Assembly: GCA_041487355.1 (NCBI GenBank)
Contig: JBGPND010000288.1
Span: 1-5,814, forward strand
Source: JAMXLO01 sp041487355
GTDB taxonomy: Bacteria > Pseudomonadota > Alphaproteobacteria > Acetobacterales > Acetobacteraceae
Reading direction: 5' to 3'
DNA length: 5,814 nt
In this document: positions 1 to 5,814 of the stretch, piece after piece
Numbering within the stretch: the stretch's first letter is position 1
How the letters are laid out: each line of letters begins with the position of its first letter
The notes under the pieces: model-generated
Seen by the model: the letters and a program-made list of their open reading frames with translations, nothing else
Told to the model about the DNA's origin: nothing
Database searches by the model: none
Made by a program: the position numbers and the translations under genes

Positions 1-2069
1 CCGGCGCCACGGTGTTGCTGAACGCTCCATTCGGTCCAAACGAGGTGTGGGACCATCTGCCCCACGCCATGCAACTACGCATCATCGACCTGGGGCTGCG
101 CCTGTTCGTCATCGACGCGTCCCGCGTGGCGCAGGAGGTGGGCTTGCGCGGGCGCACCAACACGGTGCTGCAGACCTGCTTCTTCGCCATCTCCGGCGTG
201 CTGCCGCGTGATCAGGCGATCACGCATATCAAGCATGCCATCCGCAAGACCTATGGCGGCAAGGGCGAGGCGGTGGTGAAGGCCAACTTCCGTGCGGTTG
301 CCGAGACGATCGCCCGACTGTTCGAGGTGGGGGTACCGGAGGCGCCGACCAGCCGATGGGAGCGCCCGGCCCTGGTGGCGAATGATGCGCCTGCGTTCGT
401 GCGCGAGGTGACGGCGGCGATGCTGGAAGGCCGCGGCGACGAGATACCGGTGAGCCAAATGCCGGTGGACGGCACCTGGCCGCTCGGCACGGCGGTCTGG
501 GAGAAGCGCAACATCGCCGAGACGGTGCCGGTATGGGCACAGGATCTCTGCATTCAGTGCGGCCAATGCAGCTTCGTGTGTCCGCATGGCGTGATCCAGG
601 CGAAGTATTTCGACGCTGCGCGGCTCGACGGCGCGCCTGGCAGCTTTCTCTCGGCGGCGATCAATGTGCGCGGCTTCCCCGACGTGCGGTTTGCGCTCGA
701 CTTCGCCATCGAGGACTGCACCGGCTGCGGGCTGTGCGTCGAAGCGTGCCCGGTGGTGCCGGGCAAGGCGCTGATCATGCAGGACAAGACGCCGCTGCTG
801 GCGGCCTCGCGCGAAGACAACGAATTCTTCGCCGCCCTGCCGGTGAACGACCGCGCACGCGTGGACTTCGCCAATGTGCGCGGCGTGCAGTTCCTCGAGC
901 CGCTGTTCACCTTCTCCGGTGCCTGCGCCGGCTGTGGCGAGACGCCATATCTGAAGCTGCTGTCGCAATTGTTCGGCGATCGCCTGCAGATCGCAAATGC
1001 CACCGGCTGTTCGTCGATCTATGGCGGCAACCTGCCGGTGACGCCGTGGTCGACCAATCGCGAGGGTCGTGGGCCGGCCTGGTCGAACTCGCTGTTCGAG
1101 GACAATGCGGAATTCGGCCTGGGCTTCCGGCTGGCAGCGGACAAGCACCTGGACATGGCACGGCGGCTGGCGCGCGAACTGGCGCCTTCGCTGGGATCGG
1201 AGTTGGTCGAAGCCGTGCTGACCGCACCGCAGGTGCGGGAATCCGAGATCCGTGCACAGCGCGCTCGCGTCGCTGAGCTTGTGCGCCGGCTGCGGGCGCT
1301 GGACGGTGCACAGGTGAAGGACCTGCTGTCGGTGGTCGATCAACTGGTCCGCCGCAGCATCTGGATCGTCGGCGGCGACGGCTGGGCGTATGACATCGGC
1401 TATGGCGGACTCGATCACGTGCTGGCCAGCGCGCGCGACGTGAACATCCTGGTGCTGGACACCGAGGTGTATTCCAACACCGGCGGTCAGGCGTCCAAGG
1501 CGACGCCGCTGGGCGCGATCGCGAAGTTCGCGTCCGCCGGCAAGCGGGTGGCGCGCAAGGACCTGGCGTTGCAGGCGATCGCCTATGGCAACATCTATGT
1601 CGCCCAGGTGGCGATGGGCGCCAACCCGCAGCAGACGCTGCAGGCTTTCCGTGAGGCGGAGGCATATCCGGGGCCTTCGCTGATCGTGGCCTACTGCCAG
1701 TGCATCGCACACGGCATCGACATGCAGCAGGGCATGAAGCAGCAGGACCTGGCGGTCGCCAGCGGCTACTGGCCGCTGTTCCGCTACAATCCTGCGATGC
1801 GCGACATCGGCGAGAACCCGTTCCTGCTGGACAGCCCGCGGCCGACGATCAGGTTCCGCGACTACGCATACAACGAGACGCGATATAGCGCGCTGGCGCA
1901 GAGCGGGCCGGAGGAAGCCGCGGTGCTCATGGCGGCCGCCCAGGCCGCGCTGGAGGAGAAGTATCGCAACTACGAGGAGATGGCGGGCTGGTCGGCATCA
2001 CGCTTCCATCCGGCGGGACTGAAGGGCGTCGTTCACACGACGCCCAGTGTCGACGCAGGTGCGACCTGA
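1..2069 (+). CDS. nifJ: Pyruvate:ferredoxin/flavodoxin oxidoreductase (NifJ type), 5'-truncated by the window edge
   Basis: A cytoplasmic iron-sulfur enzyme that oxidatively decarboxylates pyruvate with CoA to acetyl-CoA and CO2, reducing ferredoxin or flavodoxin. The reading frame is open to the left edge (first whole codon at base 3). The GTG at 12 is an internal valine, not a start. Family members are about 1,170-1,200 residues, so roughly 500 are missing. Numbering from that valine, the order is: end of the gamma domain (~1-110); EKR domain (~115-178, with a literal E-K-R at 164-166); two-[4Fe-4S] ferredoxin domain with CxxCxxCxxxCP motifs at C180/183/186/190 and C236/239/242/246; and the thiamine-diphosphate domain (~290-660). 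Proximal-cluster cysteines are C304, C307, C333 and C564. The GDG motif D456 and the later T484, V486 and N489 keep the spacing known for the Desulfovibrio africanus cofactor and Mg2+ ligands. No key residue is missing. Its TGA shares its last base with an ATG at 2069, though the next gene more likely starts at 2117. Confidence 0.96.
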   Translation, partial: GATVLLNAPFGPNEVWDHLPHAMQLRIIDLGLRLFVIDASRVAQEVGLRGRTNTVLQTCFFAISGVLPRDQAITHIKHAIRKTYGGKGEAVVKANFRAVAETIARLFEVGVPEAPTSRWERPALVANDAPAFVREVTAAMLEGRGDEIPVSQMPVDGTWPLGTAVWEKRNIAETVPVWAQDLCIQCGQCSFVCPHGVIQAKYFDAARLDGAPGSFLSAAINVRGFPDVRFALDFAIEDCTGCGLCVEACPVVPGKALIMQDKTPLLAASREDNEFFAALPVNDRARVDFANVRGVQFLEPLFTFSGACAGCGETPYLKLLSQLFGDRLQIANATGCSSIYGGNLPVTPWSTNREGRGPAWSNSLFEDNAEFGLGFRLAADKHLDMARRLARELAPSLGSELVEAVLTAPQVRESEIRAQRARVAELVRRLRALDGAQVKDLLSVVDQLVRRSIWIVGGDGWAYDIGYGGLDHVLASARDVNILVLDTEVYSNTGGQASKATPLGAIAKFASAGKRVARKDLALQAIAYGNIYVAQVAMGANPQQTLQAFREAEAYPGPSLIVAYCQCIAHGIDMQQGMKQQDLAVASGYWPLFRYNPAMRDIGENPFLLDSPRPTIRFRDYAYNETRYSALAQSGPEEAAVLMAAAQAALEEKYRNYEEMAGWSASRFHPAGLKGVVHTTPSVDAGAT

Positions 2070-2116
2070 TGGTAGTTACTCGCACCCTGGCAGCGATCCA
2101 ACGGAGCGGCCGAGGC

Positions 2117-2578
2117 ATGAGCGATTACGACGTCGACATCTTTGCGTGGAGCCAGCAGCAAGGCGGCCTGCTGCGGCGGCTGGCGGCCGGTGAGCGCGTG
2201 AACGACACGGACCTGGATTGGCCGAACATCGCGGAGGAGATCGAATCGGTGGGTCGCTCGGAACGTTCGGCGCTGGCCAGCCACATCGCCAACGTAATCG
2301 AGCACCTGATCAAGCTGCAGGCCTCACCGGCCACCGACCCGCGGGCCGGATGGCAGGAGACTGTTGCGCGGGCACGCGCCGAGATCGAGCGGCTCTTGGA
2401 AGATAGCCCTAGCTTACGCCCCGCGATCCCCCTCATCATCACGCACGAACTGCCAAGGGCGCGGCGGCTCGCCGGGATGGCGCTTGCACGACACGGTGAG
2501 GCACCGCGGGTGGACTTGCAGGCGGTCAGCTACAGCGAAGAGCAGGTTCTGGGCGAGTGGCTGCCTGACGCGCCGTAG
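2117..2578 (+). CDS. DUF29 family protein
   Basis: A 153-residue acidic/basic soluble protein of the DUF29 family, whose function is not established. Family hallmarks are visible: the opening Y-D-V-D-I-F-A-W with a following Q-Q-Q and LLRRL (residues ~4-21), the block D-W-x-N-I-A-E-E-I-E-S-V-G-R-S-E-R (~34-50), a leucine/histidine-rich helix (~54-68), and a C-terminal Y-S-x-E-Q-V-L-x-E-W-L-P-D (~138-151). Length fits the family (about 140-160). I chose the ATG at 2117 because homology begins there and GGAG at 2103-2106 lies 10 bases upstream. An alternative in-frame ATG at 2069 overlaps the nifJ stop and adds 16 residues. That stretch is unlike the family and uses codons (GTA, GTT, ACT, CAA, CGA) unusual for this DNA. 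A TTA leucine codon at 2414-2416 is also unusual here. The gene lies 47 bases behind nifJ and is probably cotranscribed; any functional link is unknown. Confidence 0.85.
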   Translation: MSDYDVDIFAWSQQQGGLLRRLAAGERVNDTDLDWPNIAEEIESVGRSERSALASHIANVIEHLIKLQASPATDPRAGWQETVARARAEIERLLEDSPSLRPAIPLIITHELPRARRLAGMALARHGEAPRVDLQAVSYSEEQVLGEWLPDAP

Positions 2579-2589
2579 CGGTCCGTCAG
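2565..2589. terminator. Imperfect inverted repeat across the convergent stop codons; possible bidirectional terminator
   Basis: The left arm CTGACGCGCCG (2565-2575) and right arm CGGTCCGTCAG (2579-2589) match at 9 of 11 positions when one is reverse-complemented, around a three-base loop TAG (2576-2578). In plus-strand RNA one of the two mismatches is a G-U wobble, leaving a single C-C mismatch. The loop is the DUF29 stop codon, and the pntB stop codon (plus-strand TCA, 2586-2588) lies in the right arm. It is the only place a terminator could sit between the two convergent units without lying wholly inside a gene. No run of T follows on either strand, so it is not a textbook intrinsic terminator. 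It could also be chance. Confidence 0.35.
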
Positions 2590-3989
2590 TGCCCCAGCGC
2601 CTGGACGATCTCCTCGGTCATCTTCTTGGCGTCGCCGAACAGCATCATCGTGTTGGGCCGGAAGAACAGCTCGTTGTCGACACCGGCGTAGCCTGATGCC
2701 ATCGAGCGCTTGACGAACAGCACCGTGTGGGCCTTCTCCACATCCAGGATCGGCATGCCATAGATCGGCGACTGCGGGTCGGTCTTCGCCGCCGGGTTGG
2801 TCACGTCGTTGGCACCGATCACATAGGCCACGTCGGCGGTGGAGAACTCGTTGTTGATCTCCTCCAGCTCGAACACCTCGTCGTATGGTACGTTGGCCTC
2901 GGCTAGCAGCACGTTCATGTGGCCGGGCATGCGGCCGGCGACCGGATGGATGGCGTATTTCACCACCACCCCTTCCTTCTTCAGCGTGTCCGCCATCTCG
3001 CGCAAAGCATGCTGCGCCTGCGCCACCGCCATGCCGTAGCCGGGCACGATGATCACCTTGGAGGCGTTCTTCATGATGAACGCCGCATCCTCGGCGTTGC
3101 CGCTCTTCACCGTGCGGTCCGTCGCACCGGCCGCCGCGGTCACAGCGACGCCCTCGCCACCGAAGCCACCAAGCAGCACGTTGATGATGCTGCGGTTCAT
3201 GCCCTTGCACATAATGTAGGACAGGATCGCGCCCGACGCGCCAACCAGCGAGCCGGTGATGATCAGCGCAAGGTTCTGGATGGTGAAGCCGATGCCGGCC
3301 GCGGCCCAGCCGGAGTAGGAATTCAACATCGACACGACCACCGGCATGTCGGCGCCGCCGATCGGGATGATGATCAGGAAGCCGAGGCCGAATGCGAGCA
3401 AGGCGATCAGCCAGAAGATCACCTGACTTCCTGTGGCGACGAACGCCACGACCAGCACCACCAGCAGCACGCCGAGGCCGAGGTTCAGCTTGTGCTGGCC
3501 GGGAAACGTGATCGGCGTGCCGCTCATCAGCGCCTGCAGCTTGGCAAATGCGATCAGCGAGCCGGAGAAGGTGATGGCGCCGATGGCCAGACCCACCGAC
3601 ATCTCGATCAGGCTCTGCGTGTGGACGTTGCCCAGCGTGCCGATGCCGAACGCCTCCGGCGCATTCAGCGCCGCGGCGGCGACGAACACCGCGGCGAGAC
3701 CGACCAGCGAGTGGAATGCCGCGACAAGCTGCGGCAGCGCCGTCATCTGGATGCGCAGCGCGACGAAGGTACCGATCGCGCCGCCGATGACGATGCCGAG
3801 GAAGATCAGCCCGTAGCTGAGCCCGCCCATGCCGTGATGGGCCAGCGTGGCGATCACCGCCACCGCCATGCCGATCATGCCGAAGCGGTTGCCCTGGCGC
3901 GACGTGACCGGGCTGGACAGCCCGCGCAGCGCCAGGACGAACAGAACGGCGGCGATCAGGTAGGCGAGCGCGGTCAGGTTGGCGGACAT
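2586..3989 (-). CDS. pntB: NAD(P)+ transhydrogenase subunit beta (PntB)
   Basis: The beta subunit of proton-translocating transhydrogenase, 467 residues and full length for the family. It supplies most of the membrane proton channel (domain II) and the NADP(H)-binding domain III on the cytoplasmic side. The N-terminal half (~5-260) is a series of hydrophobic segments; the family has nine helices. In it, H93 in F-H-S-L-V-G-L-A-A corresponds to the conserved proton-channel histidine (H91 in E. coli). Domain III (~290-467) shows the nucleotide fold motif PGYGMAVAQAQ (316-326), HPVAGRMPGHMNV (348-360), GANDVTNPAA (392-401), VKRSM (426-430) and GYAGVDNELF (433-442). The start ATG at 3989 follows AGAGG at 3998-4002 with 8 bases between. 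The frame stays open upstream to 4217, but that part reads as composition-driven nonsense and overlaps pntAB. It is the last gene of the operon and its stop lies 7 bases from the convergent DUF29 stop. Confidence 0.97.
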   Translation of the reverse strand: MSANLTALAYLIAAVLFVLALRGLSSPVTSRQGNRFGMIGMAVAVIATLAHHGMGGLSYGLIFLGIVIGGAIGTFVALRIQMTALPQLVAAFHSLVGLAAVFVAAAALNAPEAFGIGTLGNVHTQSLIEMSVGLAIGAITFSGSLIAFAKLQALMSGTPITFPGQHKLNLGLGVLLVVLVVAFVATGSQVIFWLIALLAFGLGFLIIIPIGGADMPVVVSMLNSYSGWAAAGIGFTIQNLALIITGSLVGASGAILSYIMCKGMNRSIINVLLGGFGGEGVAVTAAAGATDRTVKSGNAEDAAFIMKNASKVIIVPGYGMAVAQAQHALREMADTLKKEGVVVKYAIHPVAGRMPGHMNVLLAEANVPYDEVFELEEINNEFSTADVAYVIGANDVTNPAAKTDPQSPIYGMPILDVEKAHTVLFVKRSMASGYAGVDNELFFRPNTMMLFGDAKKMTEEIVQALGH

Positions 3990-3997
3990 CGCGGGCG

Positions 3998-4002
3998 CCT
4001 CT
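3998..4002 (-). promoter_or_regulatory. Shine-Dalgarno site of pntB, overlapping the pntAB stop codon
   Basis: On the minus strand AGAGG lies 8 bases before the ATG at 3989 and shares bases with the pntAB stop codon TAG (4001-4003). This fixes the pntB start against a longer upstream reading frame. It also suggests translational coupling, because ribosomes ending on pntAB finish on the pntB ribosome-binding site. Confidence 0.7.
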
Positions 4003-4393
4003 ATTGCCGCTTCTTGAACATCGAAAGCATGCGTTGCGTGACGACGAACCCGCCGCAGATGTTCACCGACGCCAGCATGACGCCGACAAAGCCGAAGCCC
4101 ATCGCCCAGCCGCTGGTGCCGAGCCCGGTCGCCAGCATGGCGCCGACCACGATCACCGAGGAGATCGCGTTGGTCACCGACATCAGCGGCGAATGCAGCG
4201 CCGGCGTCACGTTCCACACTACGTAGTAGCCGACGAAGCAGGCCATCAGGAAGATCGCCAGCAGGAAGATGAACGGCTCCACCTCGGAGACGACGGCGCT
4301 GGTGCCGGTCATCAGCGCATGCGCGTGGGCGGCGAGTTCGCTGGCCCGCTGTGCGAGCCGATCGGCTTCGTCGGCCAACTGGGTCGGGTTCAT
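4001..4393 (-). CDS. pntAB: NAD(P)+ transhydrogenase subunit alpha 2, membrane part (PntAB)
   Basis: A 130-residue integral membrane subunit that completes the proton-translocating domain II of the transhydrogenase. It corresponds to the C-terminal membrane part of the fused PntA of E. coli, here encoded separately as in Rhodospirillum rubrum. The N-terminal ~37 residues are hydrophilic and helical-looking. Three hydrophobic segments follow at about 40-60, 73-93 and 96-119, matching the three helices expected of the split subunit. The conserved H-S-P-L-M-S-V-T-N-A-I-S-S motif is at 67-79, and the protein ends in a basic F-K-K-R-Q. The ATG at 4393 is preceded by GGAGA at 4401-4405 with a 7-base spacer. 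It lies 16 bases behind pntAA, and 11 bases separate its stop from the pntB start, so the three genes form one operon. Confidence 0.96.
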   Translation of the reverse strand: MNPTQLADEADRLAQRASELAAHAHALMTGTSAVVSEVEPFIFLLAIFLMACFVGYYVVWNVTPALHSPLMSVTNAISSVIVVGAMLATGLGTSGWAMGFGFVGVMLASVNICGGFVVTQRMLSMFKKRQ

Positions 4394-4409
4394 TGTCGCG
4401 TCTCCGGGC

Positions 4410-5549
4410 TCAGGCGGCTTGCGAGGGAAGGAACTGCGGATGCACGACGGCGCCGCCTTGGGTCAGCAACACGCCTTTCACGATATCGTCGCCGTCCGGC
4501 AGCTTCGGCGCCTTCGCCTCCTTGTCCCAGAACGTGGTCAGGAAGGTGAGCAGGTTACGTGCATAGAGTGACGAGGCGGCGACCGGGATGCGACCGGGCC
4601 AGTTGTAATAGCCCAGGATGGTGACGCCGTTCGCGGTGGTGATACGCTCACCAGGGACGGTGGCGGCGCAATTGCCGCCCGCGTCGGCGGCAAGGTCGAC
4701 GATGACGCTGCCGGGCCGCATGGACTGCACCATCGGCTCGGTGACGATCACCGGCGCCTTGCGTCCCATGACCAACGCGGTGCAGACCACGATGTCGTTC
4801 TTGGCGATCGTGGTGGCCATCAGCTCCGCCTGCTTCTGGCGGAATGCCTCGCTCATCTCGCGGGCATAAGCGCCGGTCTGGCCGGCGGTCTCCGCGTCCT
4901 CCACGCCGACGAAGCTCGCGCCGAGCGACTTGATCTCCTCCTTTGCGGCGGGCCGGACGTCGGTGGCCGAGACGATGGCACCGAGCCGCCGCGCGGTGGC
5001 GATCGCCTGCAATCCGGCGACGCCGGCGCCGATCACGAACAGCCGGGCGGGTGGCACGGTGCCGGCCGCCGTCATCATCATCGGGAACCCCCGTTGGAAC
5101 GCGCCGGCGGCCTCGATCGCCGCGCGATAGCCGGCCTGGTTGGCCTGGCTGGACAGCACATCCATCGCCTGGGCGCGGGTGATGCGGGGCAGCAGCTCCA
5201 TCGCCGCGCAGTCGATGCCTGCCTCGGCGAGGGCGGGCACCACGGTCGGATCGGCGAAGGCGTTCGCGATGCAGATCAGCAGGGCACCGCGCGGGATCAG
5301 CTTGAGCTGGTCGGGGAGCGGTATCTGCACCGTGAAGACGATCCCGGCACCGACGAGCGCAGCGGCGGCGTCCGGGACGATCTCGGCGCCGGCGTTGGAG
5401 AACTCGGCATCGGGAATGGCAGCGTGCGAACCGGCTCCTGCCTCGACCGCCACAGCAAGTCCCAGGCCGACCAGGCGCTTCACCGTCTCAGGGGTTGCCG
5501 CCACGCGTGTTTCGAACGCCCGGCGTTCCTTCAGCACCGCAAGGCGCAT
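4410..5549 (-). CDS. pntAA: NAD(P)+ transhydrogenase subunit alpha 1, NAD(H)-binding (PntAA)
   Basis: The soluble NAD(H)-binding domain I subunit of proton-translocating transhydrogenase, 379 residues, without the membrane helices that end the fused E. coli PntA. It takes hydride from NADH and hands it to NADP+ bound on PntB. The family N-terminus M-R-x-A-V-x-K-E-R and E-T-R-V-A-A-T-P (13-20) is intact. R122, Q127 and D130 in PRITRAQAMD keep the spacing of the nicotinamide-contacting Arg/Gln/Asp loop of the R. rubrum enzyme, and S133 follows. The Rossmann glycines are G174, G176 and G179 in VIGAGVAGLQA, with D197 ending the second strand. The mobile loop with G226-A-Y-A-R-E-M is present. It is related to alanine dehydrogenase, but the two membrane-subunit genes directly downstream decide for PntAA. 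The ATG at 5549 has GAAGGA at 5558-5563 with an 8-base spacer. It is the first gene of the operon. Confidence 0.97.
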   Translation of the reverse strand: MRLAVLKERRAFETRVAATPETVKRLVGLGLAVAVEAGAGSHAAIPDAEFSNAGAEIVPDAAAALVGAGIVFTVQIPLPDQLKLIPRGALLICIANAFADPTVVPALAEAGIDCAAMELLPRITRAQAMDVLSSQANQAGYRAAIEAAGAFQRGFPMMMTAAGTVPPARLFVIGAGVAGLQAIATARRLGAIVSATDVRPAAKEEIKSLGASFVGVEDAETAGQTGAYAREMSEAFRQKQAELMATTIAKNDIVVCTALVMGRKAPVIVTEPMVQSMRPGSVIVDLAADAGGNCAATVPGERITTANGVTILGYYNWPGRIPVAASSLYARNLLTFLTTFWDKEAKAPKLPDGDDIVKGVLLTQGGAVVHPQFLPSQAA

Positions 5550-5557
5550 CCAATCAA

Positions 5558-5563
5558 TCCTTC
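5558..5563 (-). promoter_or_regulatory. Shine-Dalgarno site of pntAA
   Basis: GAAGGA on the minus strand lies 8 bases before the ATG at 5549, a near-ideal ribosome-binding site. It supports this start and strong translation of the first operon gene. Confidence 0.7.
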
Positions 5564-5645
5564 ACGATCAACAGCCCAGAGAGGAACCGGGCTCGAGAGG
5601 ATTTGCGGCCACTGCCCCAGTCCAGTTGCGGTGCACCATGCGCGA

Positions 5646-5721
5646 AGGGGGTGGGTGGTGCAAGGGGAGGGGGAGACCAGGATTCCCGAACAAACCGGCG
5701 GGCGCGGCGAGGGGTGGGTGG
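5646..5721 (+). repeat. Imperfect direct repeat of a G-rich 12-mer, with a G-quadruplex-like run
   Basis: AGGGGGTGGGTGG (5646-5658) recurs as AGGGGTGGGTGG (5710-5721), differing by one G and offset by 64 bases. The first copy continues into GGGG-A-GGGGG (5664-5673). This gives four G-runs of 3-5 bases with loops of 1, 8 and 1 bases, close to the usual G-quadruplex pattern. The G-rich strand is the template strand for pntAA. It could be a regulatory or structural element, or simple low-complexity sequence. Confidence 0.4.
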
Positions 5722-5741
5722 ATTTTCGGGTAAGGCGGCGG

Positions 5742-5766
5742 CTCGCGCTCAGTTCTGCATCGCGAG
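5742..5766 (-). other. Inverted repeat enclosing a three-codon ORF in the pnt leader
   Basis: The perfect 6-base arms CTCGCG (5742-5747) and CGCGAG (5761-5766) surround a 13-base loop. On the minus strand the loop reads ATG-CAG-AAC-TGA (5760-5749) plus one base. A strong Shine-Dalgarno-like AAAGGAAGG (5777-5769) lies 8 bases before that ATG. The stem can gain two further G-C pairs if a two-base bulge is allowed. The layout is visible directly; a role as a leader peptide or attenuator of the pnt operon is speculation, and short matches like this arise by chance in GC-rich DNA. Confidence 0.25.
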
Positions 5767-5814
5767 AGCCTTCCTTTCAGGTGCGGCTGCACGCCGGGCG
5801 AGTCTGGGTGTGAG

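Larger units (their letters stand above)
5550..5814 (-). promoter_or_regulatory. Upstream leader/promoter side of the pnt operon; no convincing gene
   Basis: These 265 bases precede pntAA and must hold its promoter unless the operon starts beyond the window. I see no good sigma-70 promoter. The best match on the minus strand is TTGCAC (5663-5658) and CATGGT (5640-5635) with a 17-base gap, which is weak. Other structure: an 8-base palindrome GGTGCACC (5630-5637); G-runs on the plus strand at 5647-5673 and 5711-5718; a 5-base stem AGCCC/GGGCT (5573-5577 with 5589-5593); and a hairpin with a mini-ORF near 5742-5777. Open frames here are proline- or arginine-rich, match no family I know, and look like products of base composition. 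Confidence 0.5.

Noticed and set aside
12..14. GTG as the start codon of the nifJ gene
   Set aside because: The frame is open to the window edge and the residues on both sides (G-A-T-V-L-L-N) match the middle of the NifJ gamma domain, so this valine is internal.
75..1712. A 545-codon open frame on the minus strand, antisense to nifJ
   Set aside because: It is rich in Arg, His, Ala and Gln with no recognisable domain, and lies exactly opposite a gene with all NifJ motifs. Long antisense frames are expected in GC-rich coding DNA.
3990..4217. N-terminal extension of the pntB frame to 4217
   Set aside because: It would overlap most of the 3' part of pntAB in another frame and has arginine-rich nonsense composition. 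The ATG at 3989 has a proper Shine-Dalgarno and gives the usual PntB N-terminus.
2919..4226. A 435-codon open frame on the plus strand, antisense to pntB and part of pntAB
   Set aside because: It is dominated by Asp, His, Arg, Gln and Glu in a pattern typical of reading a membrane-protein gene backwards, and has no family resemblance.
4410..5549. Alanine dehydrogenase as an alternative identity for the PntAA gene
   Set aside because: The two share a fold and N-terminal motifs, but the RITRAQAMD loop and the directly following pntAB and pntB genes settle it as transhydrogenase.
5635..5663. Possible sigma-70 promoter TTGCAC-17-CATGGT on the minus strand
   Set aside because: The -10 element matches only half of the consensus and the -35 is also partial. 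Such matches are common by chance, so it is mentioned but not called.
5568..5792. A 74-codon proline-rich frame on the minus strand upstream of pntAA
   Set aside because: It has a GTG start, no family match and a composition that mirrors the C-rich strand of the leader. It is more likely non-coding.

Overview
This 5,814-base window is GC-rich chromosomal DNA from a bacterium, most likely an alphaproteobacterium. Two things suggest this: a proton-translocating transhydrogenase encoded as three genes (pntAA-pntAB-pntB), the arrangement known from Rhodospirillum rubrum and common in Alphaproteobacteria, and a small DUF29 gene. Placement in Rhodospirillales/Acetobacteraceae is a guess from overall feel, not from any marker gene. 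I see no rRNA, tRNA, CRISPR array, insertion sequence or phage gene.

Layout. (1) Bases 1-2069, plus strand: the C-terminal ~690 residues of a pyruvate:ferredoxin/flavodoxin oxidoreductase (NifJ type). The gene enters from the left edge, so its N-terminal part is missing from the window. (2) Bases 2117-2578, plus strand: a DUF29-family protein close behind nifJ and probably cotranscribed with it. (3) Bases 2586-5549, minus strand: the complete three-gene transhydrogenase operon, transcribed leftwards in the order pntAA, pntAB, pntB, with short gaps and good Shine-Dalgarno sites. It converges on the nifJ-DUF29 unit, leaving only 7 bases between the stop codons. (4) Bases 5550-5814: the leader or promoter side of the pnt operon. 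It has no convincing gene but carries G-runs, a small inverted repeat and a three-codon mini-ORF.

How the genes fit together. NifJ oxidises pyruvate to acetyl-CoA and passes low-potential electrons to ferredoxin or flavodoxin. PntAA/PntAB/PntB use the proton-motive force to reduce NADP+ with NADH. Both are redox-balancing functions, but they lie in separate, convergent units, so a shared role is only inference. DUF29 has no established function.

The coding content is ordinary and well known. The points most worth a second look are non-coding: an imperfect inverted repeat that holds both convergent stop codons (2565-2589), and in the pnt leader a hairpin whose loop contains a complete ATG-CAG-AAC-TGA mini-ORF behind a strong Shine-Dalgarno-like sequence (5742-5777). 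No strong evidence for a previously undescribed system was found.
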